Below are positions 62,134 to 64,000 of a DNA stretch of 64,000 nucleotides, piece by piece. Location of the stretch: positions 1-64,000 of the forward strand of contig NZ_JBAHWA010000006.1 in the NCBI RefSeq assembly GCF_036697405.1, written 5' to 3'. The stretch comes from Lysobacter sp036697405 (GTDB lineage Bacteria > Pseudomonadota > Gammaproteobacteria > Xanthomonadales > Xanthomonadaceae). A model generated the notes under the pieces. That model ran no database searches, had not been told where the DNA came from, and saw only the letters and a program-made list of their open reading frames with translations. The position numbers and the translations under genes were made by a program. Positions within the stretch are counted from its first letter, which is position 1. Each line of letters opens with the position of its first letter.

Positions 62134-63793
62134 TCGTCGTCCCCTGCGATGCGGCGGCGCCGAAGCGCCGGCCGAAGAAATCGCCGCTGTTCCAGGCGGG
62201 GCGCTGCGATGCGTCGCCGATCAGGCGGCCCAGACGCGCGTTGAGTCGGGCCAGGCGCGCGGCGTCGGCGTACTGGATGGCCTGGCGGACATCGTCGCTG
62301 GGCTGGTGGTAGCGCAGGCGCAGGTACTCGCGCTGGGCCGCGCGCGGGTCGTCGCCCAGGCCGGCGCCCTCGATGCCGCCGTTGAGGTAGACCGCGGGCA
62401 CGCCGGCGCGGATGAAGGCGTACTGGTCGCTGCGCACGAACAGGCTCTGTTCCGGCGCGGGATCGGCCGACAGTTTCACCCCGACGTCGCGCGCGGCCTG
62501 GCGCAGCAGCGGCGCCAGGCTGGAGTGCTCGATCCCGATCGGCACCACGTCGCGGGTCGGCGCCAGCAGCATCGGCATGTCCAGATTGAGATTGGCCACC
62601 AGGGCCGCGCCGGGCACGGTCGGATGCTGGGCAAACCACTGCGCGCCCAGCAGGCCCTTCTCCTCGCCGGTGACCGCGACGAACAGCATCGAGCGCCGCG
62701 GCGCGCTCGGCGCGGCGGCCAGTTTGCGTGCCGCTTCCAGCATCACCGCCACACCCAGGGCGTTGTCGACCGCGCCGTTGTAGATCGCGTCGCCGTCCAC
62801 CGGCGGGCCCAGGCCGACGTGGTCGAGATGGGCGCTGAACACCACGTGCTCGTCGGCCAACGCGCGCTCGCTGCCGGGCAGGCGCGCGACCACGTTGCGC
62901 GACTCCAGCGGCGCGATGCTGTTGCGCGCGGCCAGCACGATGCGGCCGGGCAATTCGAAACCGCGCAGGCGGCCGGCGTCGGTGGCCCGGTAGAGCTCGG
63001 CCGCGGTGTGGCCGTTGCCGGCCAGCAGCACGTCGGCCACCGCCGTGCTCACCCGCGCCACCACCTGCAGCTGCGGCGTGCTGTCCAGGGCGCGGCCGTC
63101 GGCGCCGCGCAGGCGCATGCCCGGGCGCTGCCAGTCTTCGGCCGAGCGCGCCCAGGGATAGGTCTGTTCGTCGCCGGTGGTGGCCACGAACACCGCGCCG
63201 ACCGCGCCGCGTTGGGCCAGCGCGCGCAGCTTTTCGTCGGTGCTGGAATAGAAGGCGCGCTGATCGGACGCGAAGCGCGCCGGCGCGCCGCCGAACAGCA
63301 CCGCGATCTTGCCGCGCAGGTCCAGGCCGGCGAAATCGTCATGGCCCAGCTCCGGCGCGTGCACGGCCTGGGCCACGAACACCGCCGGCGCCTCCACCCG
63401 CGCCTGCGGCCGGTCGAAGTTGAGCAGCGGCAGGAACTGGTCGCGGAAGCGCAGCGCGGTGGTCGCGCCCTTGCGTTCGATCACCAGTTCGTTGCCCTCG
63501 GCCAGGCGCTGCGCGCGCAGCAGCGGCACGCGCTGGGTATAGCCGCCGTTCTCGCCGGCCGGGCGCAGGCCCATCGCGCGCAGGCGCTGGGCGACGTAGA
63601 GCGCGGCCAGGTCGTAACCGCGGCTGCCGGTCTCGCGGCCTTCCAGCAGGTCGTCGGCGAGGTAGCGCACGTCGGCCTCGATCCGGCGCGCGTCGGCCGC
63701 GGCCGACTCGTCGTAGCCTTCGCCGGGCGCATCGGGCGCGCGTTGGCAGGCGGTCAGCGCAAGCAGGCACACAAAAGCAGCGGCGAAGCGCAT
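62123..63793 (-). CDS. M28 family metallopeptidase lipoprotein
   Basis: 556 residues. MRFAAAFVCLLALTACQ is a lipoprotein signal (lipobox LTAC). A PA domain insertion lies at about 130-270 (GHDDFAGLDLRGKIAVLFGG). The catalytic core has the zinc ligands in VFSAHLDHVGLG, IYNGAVDNALGVAVM, VTGEEKGLLG, ANLNLDMPM and LRYHQPSDD. Members of this family are aminopeptidases that remove N-terminal residues from peptides outside the cytoplasm. It is the first gene of a pair with the membrane protein. Confidence 0.93.
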   Translation of the reverse strand: MRFAAAFVCLLALTACQRAPDAPGEGYDESAAADARRIEADVRYLADDLLEGRETGSRGYDLAALYVAQRLRAMGLRPAGENGGYTQRVPLLRAQRLAEGNELVIERKGATTALRFRDQFLPLLNFDRPQARVEAPAVFVAQAVHAPELGHDDFAGLDLRGKIAVLFGGAPARFASDQRAFYSSTDEKLRALAQRGAVGAVFVATTGDEQTYPWARSAEDWQRPGMRLRGADGRALDSTPQLQVVARVSTAVADVLLAGNGHTAAELYRATDAGRLRGFELPGRIVLAARNSIAPLESRNVVARLPGSERALADEHVVFSAHLDHVGLGPPVDGDAIYNGAVDNALGVAVMLEAARKLAAAPSAPRRSMLFVAVTGEEKGLLGAQWFAQHPTVPGAALVANLNLDMPMLLAPTRDVVPIGIEHSSLAPLLRQAARDVGVKLSADPAPEQSLFVRSDQYAFIRAGVPAVYLNGGIEGAGLGDDPRAAQREYLRLRYHQPSDDVRQAIQYADAARLARLNARLGRLIGDASQRPAWNSGDFFGRRFGAAASQGTTNAR

Positions 63794-64000
63794 CGAAGGG
63801 ATCCGGTCGTATGAACAGGCGCGACGCTAGCATTGCAGATGCGGCGGCCGTAACACGGCCGGCAGGCTCATCGCGTGACGAAAATGTGAAACCGGCGCGC
63901 CGCCGTCGTATCCGAAGCGCCGCCCGCCCGCGTTCGGTGGAAGCAAATCCAACGACCACAAAGGCTTACGTCCGGGCGATAGGAGGGGCGTCTTTCGCGC
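63794..64000. other. Right edge, no gene seen
   Basis: 207 bases upstream of the M28 gene. It should hold its promoter; none was picked out with confidence. Confidence 0.4.

Overview
The window is a high-GC chromosomal segment that includes the replication-origin region of a gammaproteobacterium of the Xanthomonadaceae, most likely Lysobacter or a close relative. The reasons are the gene order yidC-rnpA-rpmH | dnaA-dnaN-recF-gyrB, the tonB-exbB-exbD-exbD block beside pdxJ (an order known from Xanthomonas), the phhA/Lrp pair, and many Xanthomonadaceae-style intergenic repeats. No rRNA, tRNA, CRISPR array, prophage or transposase gene was seen. A run of 100 N (45518-45617) marks an assembly gap inside a repeat.

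Origin region (1-11153). yidC, rnpA and rpmH point left; dnaA, dnaN, recF and gyrB point right. The dnaA-dnaN spacer carries DnaA-box-like sites and an AT-rich stretch and is the best oriC candidate. It also holds a 25-bp exact copy of the last bases of dnaA. Four ParB-binding parS palindromes lie after dnaN, inside recF and at both ends of the recF stop codon. A CPBP membrane protease follows gyrB.

Envelope and energy block (11235-20468). In order: an M48 lipoprotein protease, a secreted TPR protein, TonB, ExbB, two ExbD proteins, a terminator, a third ExbD, then pdxJ, a small membrane protein and cardiolipin synthase on the other strand, and a SIMPL-domain periplasmic protein.

Accessory region (20659-48000). 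A radical SAM protein is followed by a relic of a second SIMPL gene. Next come a CadC-like membrane regulator with TPRs, a large autotransporter and a GH9 cellulase. A PAS histidine kinase with a single-domain response regulator follows, then a leftward run of small metabolic and membrane genes, a VpsR-like sigma-54 activator and fbp. Between fbp and dinB lies the least ordinary stretch: short secreted, membrane and lipoprotein genes, a tiny Cys/Gly-rich ORF coupled to a low-GC lipoprotein, and a Mor-like regulator divergent from two genes. Those two encode a protein with the Cys/His spacing of CheD-type deamidases and a secreted protein resembling bacterial RNase A-type (CdiA-CT) toxins.

Right part (47000-64000). 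A PmrAB/QseBC-like two-component system is divergent from a lipoprotein-GNAT-metallo-beta-lactamase operon, with two PmrA-type boxes in the shared promoter region. Then come two related stress/lipocalin-like genes (one fused to NIPSNAP), a YafY regulator, an HU-like histone, a DesK/LuxR two-component pair, a DUF2306-like membrane protein, an FAD/NAD(P) oxidoreductase, phenylalanine hydroxylase with a divergent Lrp regulator, an aspartate/glutamate racemase bracketed by inverted repeats, a membrane protein and an M28 aminopeptidase lipoprotein.

Most gene starts were chosen by homology, signal peptide or Shine-Dalgarno sequence rather than by longest frame. All functional calls rest on reading motifs; no search was run.
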